Positions 51,823 through 60,908 are shown, counted from the first letter of the stretch. The stretch is DNA of 64,000 nt from Bradyrhizobium sp. BR 10289 (GCF_019455385.1 NZ_JACOFR010000002.1:546822-610821); one strand, 5' to 3'. Notes: generated by a model not told the origin, from the sequence alone. Made by a program: numbers and translations.

Positions 51823-53111
51823 CCATTCCAGATGCGGCCGGGCCCCGCTGCTTCTGCCGGGATTGTCTGGCCGATCTGGACACGGGTTTGCGGCGTTGCT
51901 CGGCCTGCGGTTCCCCTCGCCTCGTCCGCCACCGGGCGCTGGCAAGCCTGACCATCGCCCATATCGACTGCGACGCCTTCTACGCGACGGTCGAGAAGCG
52001 CGACAATCCTGAGATCGCCGACAAGCCCGTCATCATCGGCGGCGGCAAGCGCGGCGTGGTGTCGGCCGCCTGCTATATCGCCCGCACCTACGGCGTCCGC
52101 TCGGCGATGCCAATGTTCAAGGCGCTCGAAGCCTGCCCGCACGCCACCGTGATCCGCCCAGACATGGCCAAGTACGTCCGCGTCGGCCGCGAGGTGCGCC
52201 AGGCGATGCAGGCGCTCACGCCGCTGGTCGAGCCGCTCTCGATCGACGAGGCCTTTCTGGATCTCTCCGGCACCGAGCGGGTGCACGGCATGATCCCGGC
52301 CAAAGTGCTTGCGCGCTTTGCCCGCGACGTCGAGCGCGACGTCGGCATCACCGTCTCGGTCGGCCTGTCCTGCAACAAGTTCCTTGCAAAAATCGCCTCC
52401 GACCTCGACAAGCCGCGCGGCTTCGCCGCGCTTGATCAAGAGGAAGCGCGCGAGATGCTGGCTTCGAGGCCGGTCGGCTTCATCTTCGGCGTCGGCCCTG
52501 CGACGCAGGAGCGCCTCATGCAGCGCGGCTTTCGCATCATCGCCGACCTGCAAAAGGCCGACGAGATCGAGCTGATGCGGCAGTTTCCGAGCGATGGCCG
52601 CCGGCTGTGGCGGCTCGCCCGCGGCATCGATGACCGCCGCGTTGAGCCGGACCGCGGCGCCAAGACCATTTCCAGCGAAACCACCTTCGAGACCGACATC
52701 CGCGACTTCGCGACGCTGGAGAAGATTCTTTGGCGGCTGTGCGAGAAGACGTCGTCGCGCCTCAAGAGCAGCGAGCTCGCCGGCTGCACCGTCACACTTA
52801 AGCTGAAGACCGCCGATTTCCGCCAGCGCACCCGCTCGCAATCGATCGCAGCGCCGACGCAGCTTGCCGCAAAGATCTTCTCGATCTGCCGCGAGATGCT
52901 CGCCAAGGAAATCGACGGCACCGCCTTCCGCCTGATGGGCGCCGGCGTCAGCGCGCTGCGCGAGGGCTCGGCCTCCGACGACACCGACATGCTCGACCGC
53001 CGCGCCGCCCACGCCGAACGCGCGGTCGACAGCCTGCGCAAGAAGTTCGGCAACGCGGCCGTGATCCGCGGCATCGCCTATGACGGGCCGGAGAAAGCCG
53101 AGCGGGAGTAA
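51819..53111 (+). CDS. dinB: DNA polymerase IV (DinB, Y-family)
   Basis: A 430-residue translesion polymerase. Residues 1-40 are an unusual N-terminal zinc-ribbon-like region with C11, C13, C16, C27 and C30 (CFCRDC and CSAC). The polymerase domain follows with IAHIDCDAFYATVEKRDNPE (first acidic motif), IARTYGVRSAMPM and PLSIDEAFLDLSG (second motif), then the little-finger domain. It ends AYDGPEKAERE. Start GTG 51819 overlaps the DUF3572 gene. A partial copy of its 3' end lies at 57320-57421. Confidence 0.95.
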   Translation: MTIPDAAGPRCFCRDCLADLDTGLRRCSACGSPRLVRHRALASLTIAHIDCDAFYATVEKRDNPEIADKPVIIGGGKRGVVSAACYIARTYGVRSAMPMFKALEACPHATVIRPDMAKYVRVGREVRQAMQALTPLVEPLSIDEAFLDLSGTERVHGMIPAKVLARFARDVERDVGITVSVGLSCNKFLAKIASDLDKPRGFAALDQEEAREMLASRPVGFIFGVGPATQERLMQRGFRIIADLQKADEIELMRQFPSDGRRLWRLARGIDDRRVEPDRGAKTISSETTFETDIRDFATLEKILWRLCEKTSSRLKSSELAGCTVTLKLKTADFRQRTRSQSIAAPTQLAAKIFSICREMLAKEIDGTAFRLMGAGVSALREGSASDDTDMLDRRAAHAERAVDSLRKKFGNAAVIRGIAYDGPEKAERE

Positions 53112-53136
53112 TCTGGCTGCGACGAAAGTCCCCAAT

Positions 53137-53239
53137 CCGTCATCCTGAGGTGCGAGCCTTGCGAGCCTCGAAGGATGCACGGCCGAGCTGTCAGTCGGGC
53201 CGTTCATCCTTCGAGGCCTCCGGCACCTCAGGATGACGG
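53137..53239. repeat. Dispersed inverted repeat, 'CGTCATCCTGAGG' type, copy 2
   Basis: CCGTCATCCTGAGGTGCGAG and CCTCGAAGGATG at the left are mirrored by CATCCTTCGAGG and CACCTCAGGATGACGG at the right, around GGCCGAGC. It is the intact version of the copy at 33818-33947, just after dinB. Confidence 0.85.
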
Positions 53240-53270
53240 GAGGCGCCGTAAGAAATAACAGGGATTGACC

Positions 53271-53672
53271 GTGACAGGCGAACGCGACCTCGATGCACTG
53301 CTGAAACAGATGAAACCGCAGATGCAGCCGGGCACCTTCGTGTTCTGCACCATCGCCGCCGATGCCCGCATTCCGGCAGCCCTCAATCCACTGCTGACAT
53401 TCCGCGAGCAGGAAGGAACGACGCTCGTGGTTCTGCGTGAAGAAGCCGAAGCGGCAGGATTTGACCATGCATTCCCCTCGTGCCTGATCACGCTGACGGT
53501 CCACTCCGCACTTGATGCCGTGGGATTCCTGGCGGCCATCACCGCGCGTCTCGCCGCAGCCGGCATCAGTGTCAACGCCGTGTCAGCTTTTCATCACGAT
53601 CACCTCTTCGTGCCTCACGACAGGGCCGATGAAGCAATGGTTCTGTTACAAAATATGAGCGGGCCGAATTGA
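53271..53672 (+). CDS. ACT-domain protein (DUF2241-like)
   Basis: A 133-residue protein (GTG 53271; a TTG two codons earlier is also possible). ERDLDALLKQMKPQMQPGTF, then VFCTIAADARIPA, then CLITLTVHSALDAVGFLAAI, then AGISVNAVSAFHHDHLFVPH. Two ACT-like halves follow the DUF2241/ACT_7 layout. ACT domains bind amino acids and regulate enzymes; as a free-standing protein its partner is unknown. It is the first gene after the repeat that ends the dinB operon. Confidence 0.82.
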   Translation: MTGERDLDALLKQMKPQMQPGTFVFCTIAADARIPAALNPLLTFREQEGTTLVVLREEAEAAGFDHAFPSCLITLTVHSALDAVGFLAAITARLAAAGISVNAVSAFHHDHLFVPHDRADEAMVLLQNMSGPN

Positions 53673-53791
53673 GCCGAGGCTGTGTCCTCAAGAGCAACTG
53701 ATCGTCCGATGTCTGCTCCCCCCACAGCGGCGGAAAACAGACGTCCCCCGTGATCGCAAGGACCATGCGCAGATTGCACAGACCCTACAAG

Positions 53792-54685
53792 CTACTGAAT
53801 CACTCGGCCCGCCCGACGCAGAACTTCAGGCGGTACCGTCAGGCCCAGGCGGCGCGCAGGACGCATGTCCACCACAAGGTCGGGGCAGCGCAGGGTCTCG
53901 ATCGGCAGCTCGGTTGCAGTATCGCCGTCAAGGAGCCGGCTCACTTGCCACGCCATGCGATGGGCGGCTTGCCCGAGCGAGGTTCCGTAGCTCAGAAGGC
54001 CGCCTGCCCCGGCCTGGTCCAGCGCCAGCAGGGCCGGTAGATTTTGCGACAGAGCACGCTCGGCAATCTGGGCGGCGTGCACGCCGATGATCGGGTTTTC
54101 CAGCGCAACAAGCGCCTGCGTGCCATATTCCCGCATCCTGGCGAAAGCCATCTGCAGATCAGGCTCAGCCCCGCCGACACGCACGTCGATTGCGCGTAGA
54201 CCGGCTTCCTGCGCGGCGCGCATGCTGGCACTGCGAAGACAATCGGAGACGGCTGCGTCGGACAGATAGGCGATCCTCGCAAGGTCCGGCTTGACCGAGC
54301 GCAGCAGCGCGATCTGAGCCGCCGCTTGGCCGACGTCAAAGGTCGTGACGCCGGTCATGTTCCGGAGGGGATCGCCCGAAGGACTCGCAAGGTCGTCACC
54401 GGCGGGCTCCACGACTACCGAATAGACAATCGGAATCTTGGCCGAAGCAGCTCTTGCTGCGCGCGCGGTCACCGCTCCGACCGCCGCAATCAAATCGACG
54501 CGGAGGCGAGCCATGTCCTGAGCGAATCCAGCGAGTCTTGTCGAGTCACCATGGGCGATCCGCTCGTGGAACACGACGTTTTCGCCCTCGACCAGGCCGC
54601 GCTCGCGCATGCCATCCTTAAATCGCGCCACCGGTGGAGCCCCGCCGGCTGCCATGATGCCCACAACATGCACACGATCGCGCAT
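53792..54685 (-). CDS. ABC-type substrate-binding protein (PF04392-like), orphan
   Basis: A 297-residue protein with the periplasmic-binding fold of the PF04392 family. It has RVHVVGIMAAGGAPPVARFK, then MRERGLVEGENVVFHERIAH, then IPIVYSVVVEPAGDDLASPS, then NMTGVTTFDVGQAAAQIALL, then GVHAAQIAERALSQNLPALL and ALDQAGAGGLLSYGTSLGQA. No signal peptide is evident from ATG 54685 (GGAGG upstream), unlike most of the family. No permease or ATPase gene is adjacent. It follows the tricarboxylate-binding gene on the same strand. Confidence 0.82.
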   Translation of the reverse strand: MRDRVHVVGIMAAGGAPPVARFKDGMRERGLVEGENVVFHERIAHGDSTRLAGFAQDMARLRVDLIAAVGAVTARAARAASAKIPIVYSVVVEPAGDDLASPSGDPLRNMTGVTTFDVGQAAAQIALLRSVKPDLARIAYLSDAAVSDCLRSASMRAAQEAGLRAIDVRVGGAEPDLQMAFARMREYGTQALVALENPIIGVHAAQIAERALSQNLPALLALDQAGAGGLLSYGTSLGQAAHRMAWQVSRLLDGDTATELPIETLRCPDLVVDMRPARRLGLTVPPEVLRRAGRVIQ

Positions 54686-54709
54686 CACGATATCCTCCGG
54701 CCGAGCGTG

Positions 54710-55690
54710 TCAATTTGCCTTGATGGCGGCATCGCGGATGACCTTGGACCATTTCGCACTTTCGGTGCGAAACAGCTTCGCGGAGTCCTCCGGTGTGGTA
54801 CCGACCACCGTGAACCCAAGGGCTGCCATTTTCTCCTTGATGTCGGGGAGCGTCATGGCGCGAGTGATCTCGCGGTTGAGCAGCGCGATGACCTCGTTGG
54901 GCGTCCCGGCCGGAACGACAAACGCAAACCAGCCCTCCCCCTGAATCTGTGGGTATCCGGCTTCGGCCGTATCAGGCACTTCGGGCAGCGCCGACGATCG
55001 CGTTTGGCTGGTGACGGCGAGCGCACGCAGTTTTCCTTCGTGGATATGCGGTACCGCGGGCGGTAATGACGTGAACGCGATCGGCGTCTGACCCGCCAAC
55101 GTCGAGCCAACCGCCTGGCCCGCGCTGTTGAAAGGGACATGCACAAGGTCGAGCCCCAACGACAGGCGAAACAGCTCGCCGATGAGATGTGGCGGCGTGC
55201 CGGTGCCGGGTGACGCGAAGCTGTATTTCGTGCCGCCCGCCTTGATAAGCGCGACCAACTCGCTCAGATTCCTGGCCGCCAGCGAAGGATGGATTGTCAC
55301 CACCGTGGGCGCACTCACCGCCACCGTCACCGGCGCGAAATCCTTGTAGGGATCGTACGGCACCTTGTCATACATCGCCGGATTGACGACGATGTTCGGC
55401 GGTACGACGAGAACGGTGTAGCCGTCGGCCGTGGCCCGCGCGCCTTGACCCATTCCGATGTTGCCCCCGGCACCGCCGACATTCTCGACATAGAACTGGT
55501 TTCCGAGCTGCTCGGAGAGCTTCTGGGCGGCAAGGCGGGCGAGGATGTCGGCTGGGCCGGCGGGCGCGTATGGCACCAGCAGACGCACCGGCCGGGCTGG
55601 ATAGCTCTCCGCAATCGCAAAGGACGACGACGCGGACGCGGCAATCGAGCCTGCGGTCAGTTGCAGAAATTGCCGACGCGATGGCTTCAT
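54710..55690 (-). CDS. Bug-family tripartite tricarboxylate transporter substrate-binding protein
   Basis: A 326-residue periplasmic binding protein. A Tat-like signal (SRRQFLQLTAGSIAASASSS) precedes the mature domain: YPARPVRLLVPYAPAGPADI, then LGNQFYVENVGGAGGNIGMG (the GAGGNIG loop), then YSFASPGTGTPPHLIGELFR. Bug proteins bind carboxylates for TctAB-type transporters, but no tctAB genes are adjacent. It is divergent from a LysR gene with a palindrome between them, so the ligand is probably that regulator's cue or its target's substrate. Confidence 0.93.
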   Translation of the reverse strand: MKPSRRQFLQLTAGSIAASASSSFAIAESYPARPVRLLVPYAPAGPADILARLAAQKLSEQLGNQFYVENVGGAGGNIGMGQGARATADGYTVLVVPPNIVVNPAMYDKVPYDPYKDFAPVTVAVSAPTVVTIHPSLAARNLSELVALIKAGGTKYSFASPGTGTPPHLIGELFRLSLGLDLVHVPFNSAGQAVGSTLAGQTPIAFTSLPPAVPHIHEGKLRALAVTSQTRSSALPEVPDTAEAGYPQIQGEGWFAFVVPAGTPNEVIALLNREITRAMTLPDIKEKMAALGFTVVGTTPEDSAKLFRTESAKWSKVIRDAAIKAN

Positions 55691-55766
55691 GACCCTTCTC
55701 CTCGATCGGACAAGCCTGTCTATCGCTCGGGTAAAAGTTCAGCTATTATATGTGTCGAGCAAAAAT

Positions 55767-55784
55767 CATATCGAAAGCGATATG
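55767..55784. promoter_or_regulatory. Perfect palindrome CATATCG-AAAG-CGATATG at a LysR gene start
   Basis: A 7-4-7 inverted repeat in the gap between the Bug-family gene and the LysR gene; its right end overlaps the first of two in-frame ATGs (55782). A LysR protein bound here could autorepress and control the divergent gene. Confidence 0.55.
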
Positions 55785-55787
55785 GTA

Positions 55788-56705
55788 ATGGAGCTACGAC
55801 ATCTCCGGCATTTTGTTGCCGTCGCCGAAGAAGGGCATATTACGCGGGCAGCCGAGCGGCTCGGTATGCAGCAGCCGCCGCTTAGCCAACGTATCAAGGC
55901 GATCGAAGCCGAGCTGGATGTTCAGCTGTTTCGGCGCAAGGCCCGCGGCGTCGAACTGACCGAAGCCGGCCAGGTATTCCTCGATCGAGCGCGGGCGACG
56001 CTTGCGCAGTACGACGGCGCGTTCGAAGCCACGCGCAGCGCGGCGCGCGGCGAGCAGGGCCGCCTCTGCGTGGGCATTGTTCCGACCACACCGTTTCATC
56101 CTTTTGTGCCGTCCATCATTCGGGCGTTTCGTACGGCCTACCCGCTGGTCTCGCTAACGCTCGATGAGTGCCTCGGCCAGGAGGCGCTCCAGCGCCTGAG
56201 CGATGGGCAGATGGACGTTGCCTTTCTGCGCGCCCCCGTCGAATCGCAGAAGCTCGTCGTCAATCCGTTGCTGGTAGAGCCAATGGTGGTCGCCTTGCCG
56301 AGCGATCACGCGCTGGCGCGGGGCGATCGTGGCCGCGGGGCTCTTGCATTGAAGGACCTTGCCGACCAGACATTCATTATCTACGCGCGCCAGCTTGGGC
56401 CAGCGTTTTATGAGGCGACGATGACGGCCTGCATGAAGGCGGGGTTCACCCCTCGTCTTGGCCAGGAAGCGCCTCGAATTATATCGGCGCTGAGCCTGGT
56501 CGCCGTCGGGCTCGGGATCTCACTGGTTCCGGCGTGCATGCAGCGTATGACAATGGACGGTGTCGCGTACCGGCCGATCAAAGGCGGCGGTCAACCGAAA
56601 GCGGTGTTGAACCTCGCGTCGCGCCGCGGCGAACCGTCGCCGGTCGTTCGCAATTTCGTAGGCTTGGTGCGGCGAGCAGCACGGAATTTTCCGAGCGGGT
56701 CTTGA
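55788..56705 (+). CDS. LysR-family transcriptional regulator
   Basis: A 305-residue regulator from ATG 55788 (MELRHLRHFVAVAEEGHITR); ATG 55782 would add two residues. HTH: AAERLGMQQPPLSQRIKAIE. The effector domain begins GRLCVGIVPTTPFHPFVPSI and carries DVAFLRAPVESQKLVVNPLL, resembling CatR/BenM-type sensors of aromatic or dicarboxylic acids. Divergent from the Bug-family substrate-binding gene. Confidence 0.92.
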   Translation: MELRHLRHFVAVAEEGHITRAAERLGMQQPPLSQRIKAIEAELDVQLFRRKARGVELTEAGQVFLDRARATLAQYDGAFEATRSAARGEQGRLCVGIVPTTPFHPFVPSIIRAFRTAYPLVSLTLDECLGQEALQRLSDGQMDVAFLRAPVESQKLVVNPLLVEPMVVALPSDHALARGDRGRGALALKDLADQTFIIYARQLGPAFYEATMTACMKAGFTPRLGQEAPRIISALSLVAVGLGISLVPACMQRMTMDGVAYRPIKGGGQPKAVLNLASRRGEPSPVVRNFVGLVRRAARNFPSGS

Positions 56706-56850
56706 GGATCGGCGCAATGGAAGGTCTGCTTCGGATCAATTCGGCAAAACTCATGTGAGCAAGATAGCTCTGCTGACAGACGGATAGCGCCCGCCGCCTC
56801 GCCGCCTCCCAGAGCATGCTCTAGCCTGTAGCGAGACGGCTGGCTTCGAT

Positions 56851-57270
56851 TCAAGGAGACAGCTCATGACGGTGATCGACAACCACCGCCTCGATCTCGA
56901 TCAGCCATTCCGACGCGGCGAGCGCGGAGACGCCGACCAGGGTCGAGGCCGGGGGCTCCATGCCTTCGAAGAAGGCCGAGCGGGCCTTGCCGATGATCGG
57001 GCGCAGCTCCGGCTTGTAGCCGACCACGAAGGTCGTGACCTTGACGATGTTGGCGTAGGTGGCGCCGGCCGCCTTCAGCGCGCGACCGAGATTCTGCATC
57101 ACCTGCGTGGTCTGCGGGGCGAGATCGCCCTCGCCGACGATGCGTCCCTCCTCGTCCACCGACACCTGGCCGGAGGTGTAGATCGTCCGCGCGCCGGTGG
57201 CGGTCACAACGTGGAAATAAGCAGGATTGTGGTGCAGGCCGCAGGGGCGGAGATGATCGAGCTTGGGCAT
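56851..57270 (-). CDS. RidA-family protein, copy A
   Basis: A 139-residue YjgF/YER057c/UK114-fold protein. MPKLDHLRPCGLHHNPAYFH, then GARTIYTSGQVSVDEEGRIV, then QTTQVMQNLGRALKAAGATY, then MEPPASTLVGVSAL. In imine deaminases the last motif is PARxTV with a carboxylate-binding Arg; here it is PASTLV, so deaminase activity is unlikely. About ten differences separate it from the RidA gene at 61825 over 130 residues, and the homology continues into the upstream DNA, so the two are recent duplicates. Its upstream side abuts a fragment of dinB. Confidence 0.92.
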   Translation of the reverse strand: MPKLDHLRPCGLHHNPAYFHVVTATGARTIYTSGQVSVDEEGRIVGEGDLAPQTTQVMQNLGRALKAAGATYANIVKVTTFVVGYKPELRPIIGKARSAFFEGMEPPASTLVGVSALAASEWLIEIEAVVVDHRHELSP

Positions 57271-57319
57271 GGTGCTTGCCTGCCGGAGTTTATGGTTGGG
57301 AGAGAGCTTAGCCGGAGAC

Positions 57320-57421
57320 CGCGCCGAGCGCGCGGTCGACACTTTGCGCAAGAAATTCGGCAGCGCCGCGGTGATCCGCGGCATTGCCTATGACGGGCCG
57401 GAGAAGGCGGAGCGGGAATGA
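57320..57421 (+). pseudogene. Detached 3' fragment of dinB
   Basis: The frame reads RAERAVDTLRKKFGSAAVIR, then GIAYDGPEKAERE and stops at 57421. It matches the last 33 codons of dinB (ending 53111) with only about three residue changes, and the DNA likeness continues a few bases past the stop (ATCTGGC, CGACGA). It has no start and is not a gene. It lies directly upstream of RidA copy A and marks a duplication junction. Confidence 0.9.
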
Positions 57422-57516
57422 TCTGGCGACGAGATTGCACAGCGCGCCCCGAATGAACGCTTAGCAGTCAGCTCTGCCGTCGGGCGTTCGGACATGCAAT
57501 CCAAACGTCGACCGCT

Positions 57517-58287
57517 TCAGCTTTGTACGGCCATGCTGCGCGCAACCGCAGCGGCGCTGATACCCTCGAGAGCGAGCCCATATCCTGTTCCCTCGTCGAT
57601 CAGGCGACGGAGCTGCTGGGTGAGAGCAATGCGCGTATACCGGCCTGTCAGCGGCGGCAGCGCGGCGATCCCGTCGGCGATCTCGTGGGCACGGGCGAGC
57701 AGACGGTCGGCTGGCACGATTTCATTCACGGCGCCGTAGTTCTTCGCCGTCTCGGCGTCGAGCACCTGCCGGGTCAGCAGGAAGTACCGACCGCGGATCG
57801 ATCCGATCACATGCGGCCAAAGGATGTGTACGCCGTCTCCAGGCACGATGCCGAACTCGAAGTGCGGTTTGTCCTGGAATACCGTGTCGGGTGTCGCGAG
57901 AACGATATCGGTCAGGAGAGCGTATTCGCTGTGGAGCAGCACCGGGCCGTTCAAGGCGGTGATCATCGGCACCTCGATGTCGAGGATGTTGGAGAGCACC
58001 TTGCGACCCTCGCGCAGGATCTTGTCGTAACCCTCGGGCGTAAAGAAATCGAAGCCCTCGGGATTGATCGCATCCATGAAGGCGTCGCCCGAACCGGTCA
58101 GGATAACGACCCGATTCTCCCGGTCCTCTCCGATCTGATGGAACAGATCCACGAACTGCTCGTGGGTGTGACCGTTGAATACCAGCTTGCCACCATCGGT
58201 GTGCAGCACGACTTCCAGTACGCCGTTATCCTTGCGCATCAGGCGGACGTTCGGGAAAGCGTCGCGATAGGTGTCGAATTTGGCCAT
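57517..58287 (-). CDS. Crotonase-superfamily hydrolase, 6-oxocamphor hydrolase-like
   Basis: A 256-residue enoyl-CoA hydratase/isomerase-fold protein. It closely resembles 6-oxocamphor hydrolase, which cleaves a carbon-carbon bond in a beta-diketone. Shared blocks include DRENRVVILTGSGDAF, PHFEFGIVPGDGVHILWPHV and GRYFLLTRQVLDAETAKNYG, then AVNEIV. His119, His142 and Asp151 match His122, His145 and Asp154 of that enzyme with a constant offset of three (recalled numbering). The usual CoA-binding pattern is weak. The likely reaction is retro-Claisen hydrolysis of a cyclic diketone; the substrate is not known. Opposite strand to the following redox genes. Confidence 0.85.
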   Translation of the reverse strand: MAKFDTYRDAFPNVRLMRKDNGVLEVVLHTDGGKLVFNGHTHEQFVDLFHQIGEDRENRVVILTGSGDAFMDAINPEGFDFFTPEGYDKILREGRKVLSNILDIEVPMITALNGPVLLHSEYALLTDIVLATPDTVFQDKPHFEFGIVPGDGVHILWPHVIGSIRGRYFLLTRQVLDAETAKNYGAVNEIVPADRLLARAHEIADGIAALPPLTGRYTRIALTQQLRRLIDEGTGYGLALEGISAAAVARSMAVQS

Positions 58288-58385
58288 TGTACTGATCCTC
58301 GATTAAGGGCCGTCCGGAAGCGGCGGCGTGGGGATCAGCTACGCGGTTGTTGCCCGAGATGGACGACGGCACGAGGCAATAAGTC

Positions 58386-59285
58386 TTATGCTTGTTGGGA
58401 ATAGGGAGGCGTCATCGCCCGCTCCACGAAAGTGGCGAACTCGCGCGCCTTGGCACTGGCCATGCGACCTGCGGGAAACACGGCCCAGAGGTCGAGCGGC
58501 GGCAATTCCCAATCCTTCAGGACGCGTTGCACTGTGCCACTAGCCAATTCAGGAGCGAACATCCAGTCGGACGCAATGGTCAGCCCCATATTGGCAAGCA
58601 CCGCGGCCCTCAGGCCCTCGGCTGCGCTCACCCTGACGCGCCCTCGCACCGATACCGATGCCGCCGCGCCATCCCGGGTGAACGACCAGACGTTGGGAAG
58701 CTGGCTATAGATCACCGCCTCGTGGGCCCCGAGATCGGCCGGGCTGTTAGGCTGGCCTGCGCGGGCGAGGTAATCGGGCGTCGCCAATACCGAGCGGCCC
58801 CCCGTCGCCAGCTTGCGCGCGATGGCCGAGGAATCGGCCAGCTCGCCCATTCGCAGCGACACATCGATACCTTCGGCGACCAGGTCGATGATGCGATCGT
58901 CGAGGATGACATCGATCTCAAGCTCTGGATGCTGGGCGAGAAAACGCGGCAGCAGCGGTACGATATGGAGCCGCGCAAAGGTTGTTGCGGCCGAGACACG
59001 CAGGCAGCCGGTGAGCCCTGCGCCGGCCCCTCGCGCGGCGAGCTCGGCCTCGTCGGCCTCCTGGATGGCGGCCTTGGCCCGTTCATAAAAGCGAAGCCCG
59101 GCCTCCGTCGGGCTCAATCCATGCGTCGTGCGGAGCAGGAGGCTGACCTGAAGCCGGCTTTCGAGCTGCGCAATGGTCTTCGAAACCGCGGGTTGCCCGA
59201 CATTGAGCTGGCGTGCGGCAGCCGAGAACGAGCCCGTCTCGACCACGCGCACGAACGTTGCCATCGCTTGAAATCTGTCCACCAT
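58386..59285 (-). CDS. LysR-family transcriptional regulator
   Basis: A 299-residue regulator with the HTH FVRVVETGSFSAAARQLNVG, then QPAVSKTIAQLESRLQ. The effector domain (GCLRVSAATTFARLHIVPLL, then GIDVSLRMGELADSSAIARK) is of the CrgA/AphB-like branch. A strong AGGAGG precedes the start; ATG 59285 has the better spacing than 59288. It lies head-to-head with the peroxidase-like gene (about 155 bases apart) and may control it, the SDR genes, or the crotonase downstream on its own strand. Confidence 0.92.
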   Translation of the reverse strand: MVDRFQAMATFVRVVETGSFSAAARQLNVGQPAVSKTIAQLESRLQVSLLLRTTHGLSPTEAGLRFYERAKAAIQEADEAELAARGAGAGLTGCLRVSAATTFARLHIVPLLPRFLAQHPELEIDVILDDRIIDLVAEGIDVSLRMGELADSSAIARKLATGGRSVLATPDYLARAGQPNSPADLGAHEAVIYSQLPNVWSFTRDGAAASVSVRGRVRVSAAEGLRAAVLANMGLTIASDWMFAPELASGTVQRVLKDWELPPLDLWAVFPAGRMASAKAREFATFVERAMTPPYSQQA

Positions 59286-59442
59286 CATTCCTCCTGGGAA
59301 TGATCGTTATCGCTCGAAGCCTGCTGCCCTGTCGAGCGGAAGGGATGCATTCTCGCGGCACATCAGCGAACGGATTGCAAGGCGCGCACTTCCTCACCAC
59401 CGGGCACGACTGCCCGAATTCCAAGCTCCAGGGAGCAGAACG

Positions 59443-60117
59443 ATGTCTCTTCAAGCCAGGCTCGACGCATTCAAAGCCGAGTTTCAAGCCGGCAAGCCGC
59501 CCTACAACGTGCCGCGATCTGTGATCGAAACGATGCTGCGCGCGACAGCCGAGCTGGTTGCCAGCGGCGCCGCCGGCCACGCACTCAAGGCGGGCGACAG
59601 GGCGCCGGCCTTCACCTTGAATGACCCCGATGGTCGGCCCGTTTCTTCGGCGGACCTGCTTGCCAGGGGGCCTTTGGTGGTCAGCTTCTATCGCGGCGTG
59701 TGGTGCCCGTATTGCAACATGGAGCTGCAGGCGCTCCAGGCCGCTTTGTCCGAGTTCGACAAGCTCGGCGCGAGTCTCGTCGCGATCTCGCCGCAGAGCG
59801 CGACCAACAGCCGCAAATCCGTGCGCCAAAACGCTCTTGGCTATCCGATACTGTCGGATCCTCACAATGATGTGGCAGCTGCGTTTGGCGTTCGTTATGC
59901 GCTGCCGGACTATCTCGTCGACCTCTACAAGAGCCTCAAGAACGATCTCCCGGCATTCAATGGCGACCAGAGCTGGACGCTGCCTATGCCCGCGCGTTAC
60001 GTGATCGGACAGGATGGGACGATCCTCTACGCCGAGGTCAATCCGGACTACACCCGGCGCCCGGAGCCTGAGGACATGCTGCCGTTGATCCGGCGCGCTG
60101 TCGCGGTCTCGCACTGA
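59443..60117 (+). CDS. Peroxiredoxin-like thiol reductase with CPYC motif
   Basis: A 224-residue AhpC/TSA-fold protein. The redox site is FYRGVWCPYCNMEL with Cys88 and Cys91, a CxxC pair unlike the single-Cys or C-x4-C peroxiredoxins, as in the 'peroxiredoxin-like' family with a 45-residue helical N-terminus (MSLQARLDAFKAEFQAGKPP). The rest is thioredoxin fold (LVAISPQSATNSRKSVRQNA). It would reduce peroxides or disulphides. It starts a plus-strand run with two SDR genes (gaps of 47 and 27 bases), probably an operon. Confidence 0.88.
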   Translation: MSLQARLDAFKAEFQAGKPPYNVPRSVIETMLRATAELVASGAAGHALKAGDRAPAFTLNDPDGRPVSSADLLARGPLVVSFYRGVWCPYCNMELQALQAALSEFDKLGASLVAISPQSATNSRKSVRQNALGYPILSDPHNDVAAAFGVRYALPDYLVDLYKSLKNDLPAFNGDQSWTLPMPARYVIGQDGTILYAEVNPDYTRRPEPEDMLPLIRRAVAVSH

Positions 60118-60164
60118 CATAACGCCGCTGCTTCATCGCGGCCCGCCTCTCTGCGGAGTGTTCC

Positions 60165-60881
60165 ATGTCTCGCACCTTCCTCATCACCGGCGCCAGCAGG
60201 GGTATCGGCTTGGCTCTGGCCCATCGCCTCAGCCAGAATGGTCATCAAGTCATCGGCTTTGCGCGCAATGCGGCACCGGATTTTCCCGGCACGCTTCTTC
60301 CTGTCGAGCTCGCCGACGCAAAGGCGACCGGCGAAGCGCTCGACAGTATTTTGAAACGCTTCCGCGTCGATGGGGTCGTCAACAATGTCGGGCTGGTTCG
60401 TCCGCAGCGGCTCGGCGCCGTCGATCTGACCGCGCTTGAGGACGTGATGAGGCTTAATCTGCACCCGGCACTTCAGGCCGTCCAGGCGCTCCTGCCAGGT
60501 ATGACAGAGCGAGCCTGGGGACGGATCGTCAACATCTCCAGCCTGACCGTCCTCGGCGCGGTCGAACGCACCGCCTACGCAGCCGCAAAAGCTGCTCTGG
60601 TGAGCTTCAGCCGGAGCTGGGCGCTCGAGCTGGCGCGCACCGGTATCACTGTCAATGCGGTCGCTCCTGGACCAACCGAGACGGAGCTGTTCCGCGCCAA
60701 CAATGCTCCCGGAAGCGACGGGGAGCGCCGCTACCTTGCCAGCGTTCCGATGGGACGATTTGGCCAGCCTGACGAGATCGCCGCAACCATCGCGTTCCTG
60801 TTGTCCGATGCTGCGGGCTTCATCACCGGCCAAACCATCCATGTCGATGGCGGCGCGTCGATCGGCAAGCTTTCCTTCTAG
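60165..60881 (+). CDS. Short-chain dehydrogenase/reductase
   Basis: A 238-residue classical SDR. TGASRGIGLALAHRLSQNGH (TGxxxGIG), NNVGLVRPQRLG in place of the NAG motif, IVNISSLTVLGAVERTAYAA with Ser, and Tyr and Lys in YAAAKAALVSF. VDGG near the end. NADP or NAD preference is not clear. It follows the peroxidase-like gene and precedes another SDR gene; substrate unknown. Confidence 0.92.
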   Translation: MSRTFLITGASRGIGLALAHRLSQNGHQVIGFARNAAPDFPGTLLPVELADAKATGEALDSILKRFRVDGVVNNVGLVRPQRLGAVDLTALEDVMRLNLHPALQAVQALLPGMTERAWGRIVNISSLTVLGAVERTAYAAAKAALVSFSRSWALELARTGITVNAVAPGPTETELFRANNAPGSDGERRYLASVPMGRFGQPDEIAATIAFLLSDAAGFITGQTIHVDGGASIGKLSF

Positions 60882-60908
60882 CCTCCAAAATCAACTCGGA
60901 AGATCATC

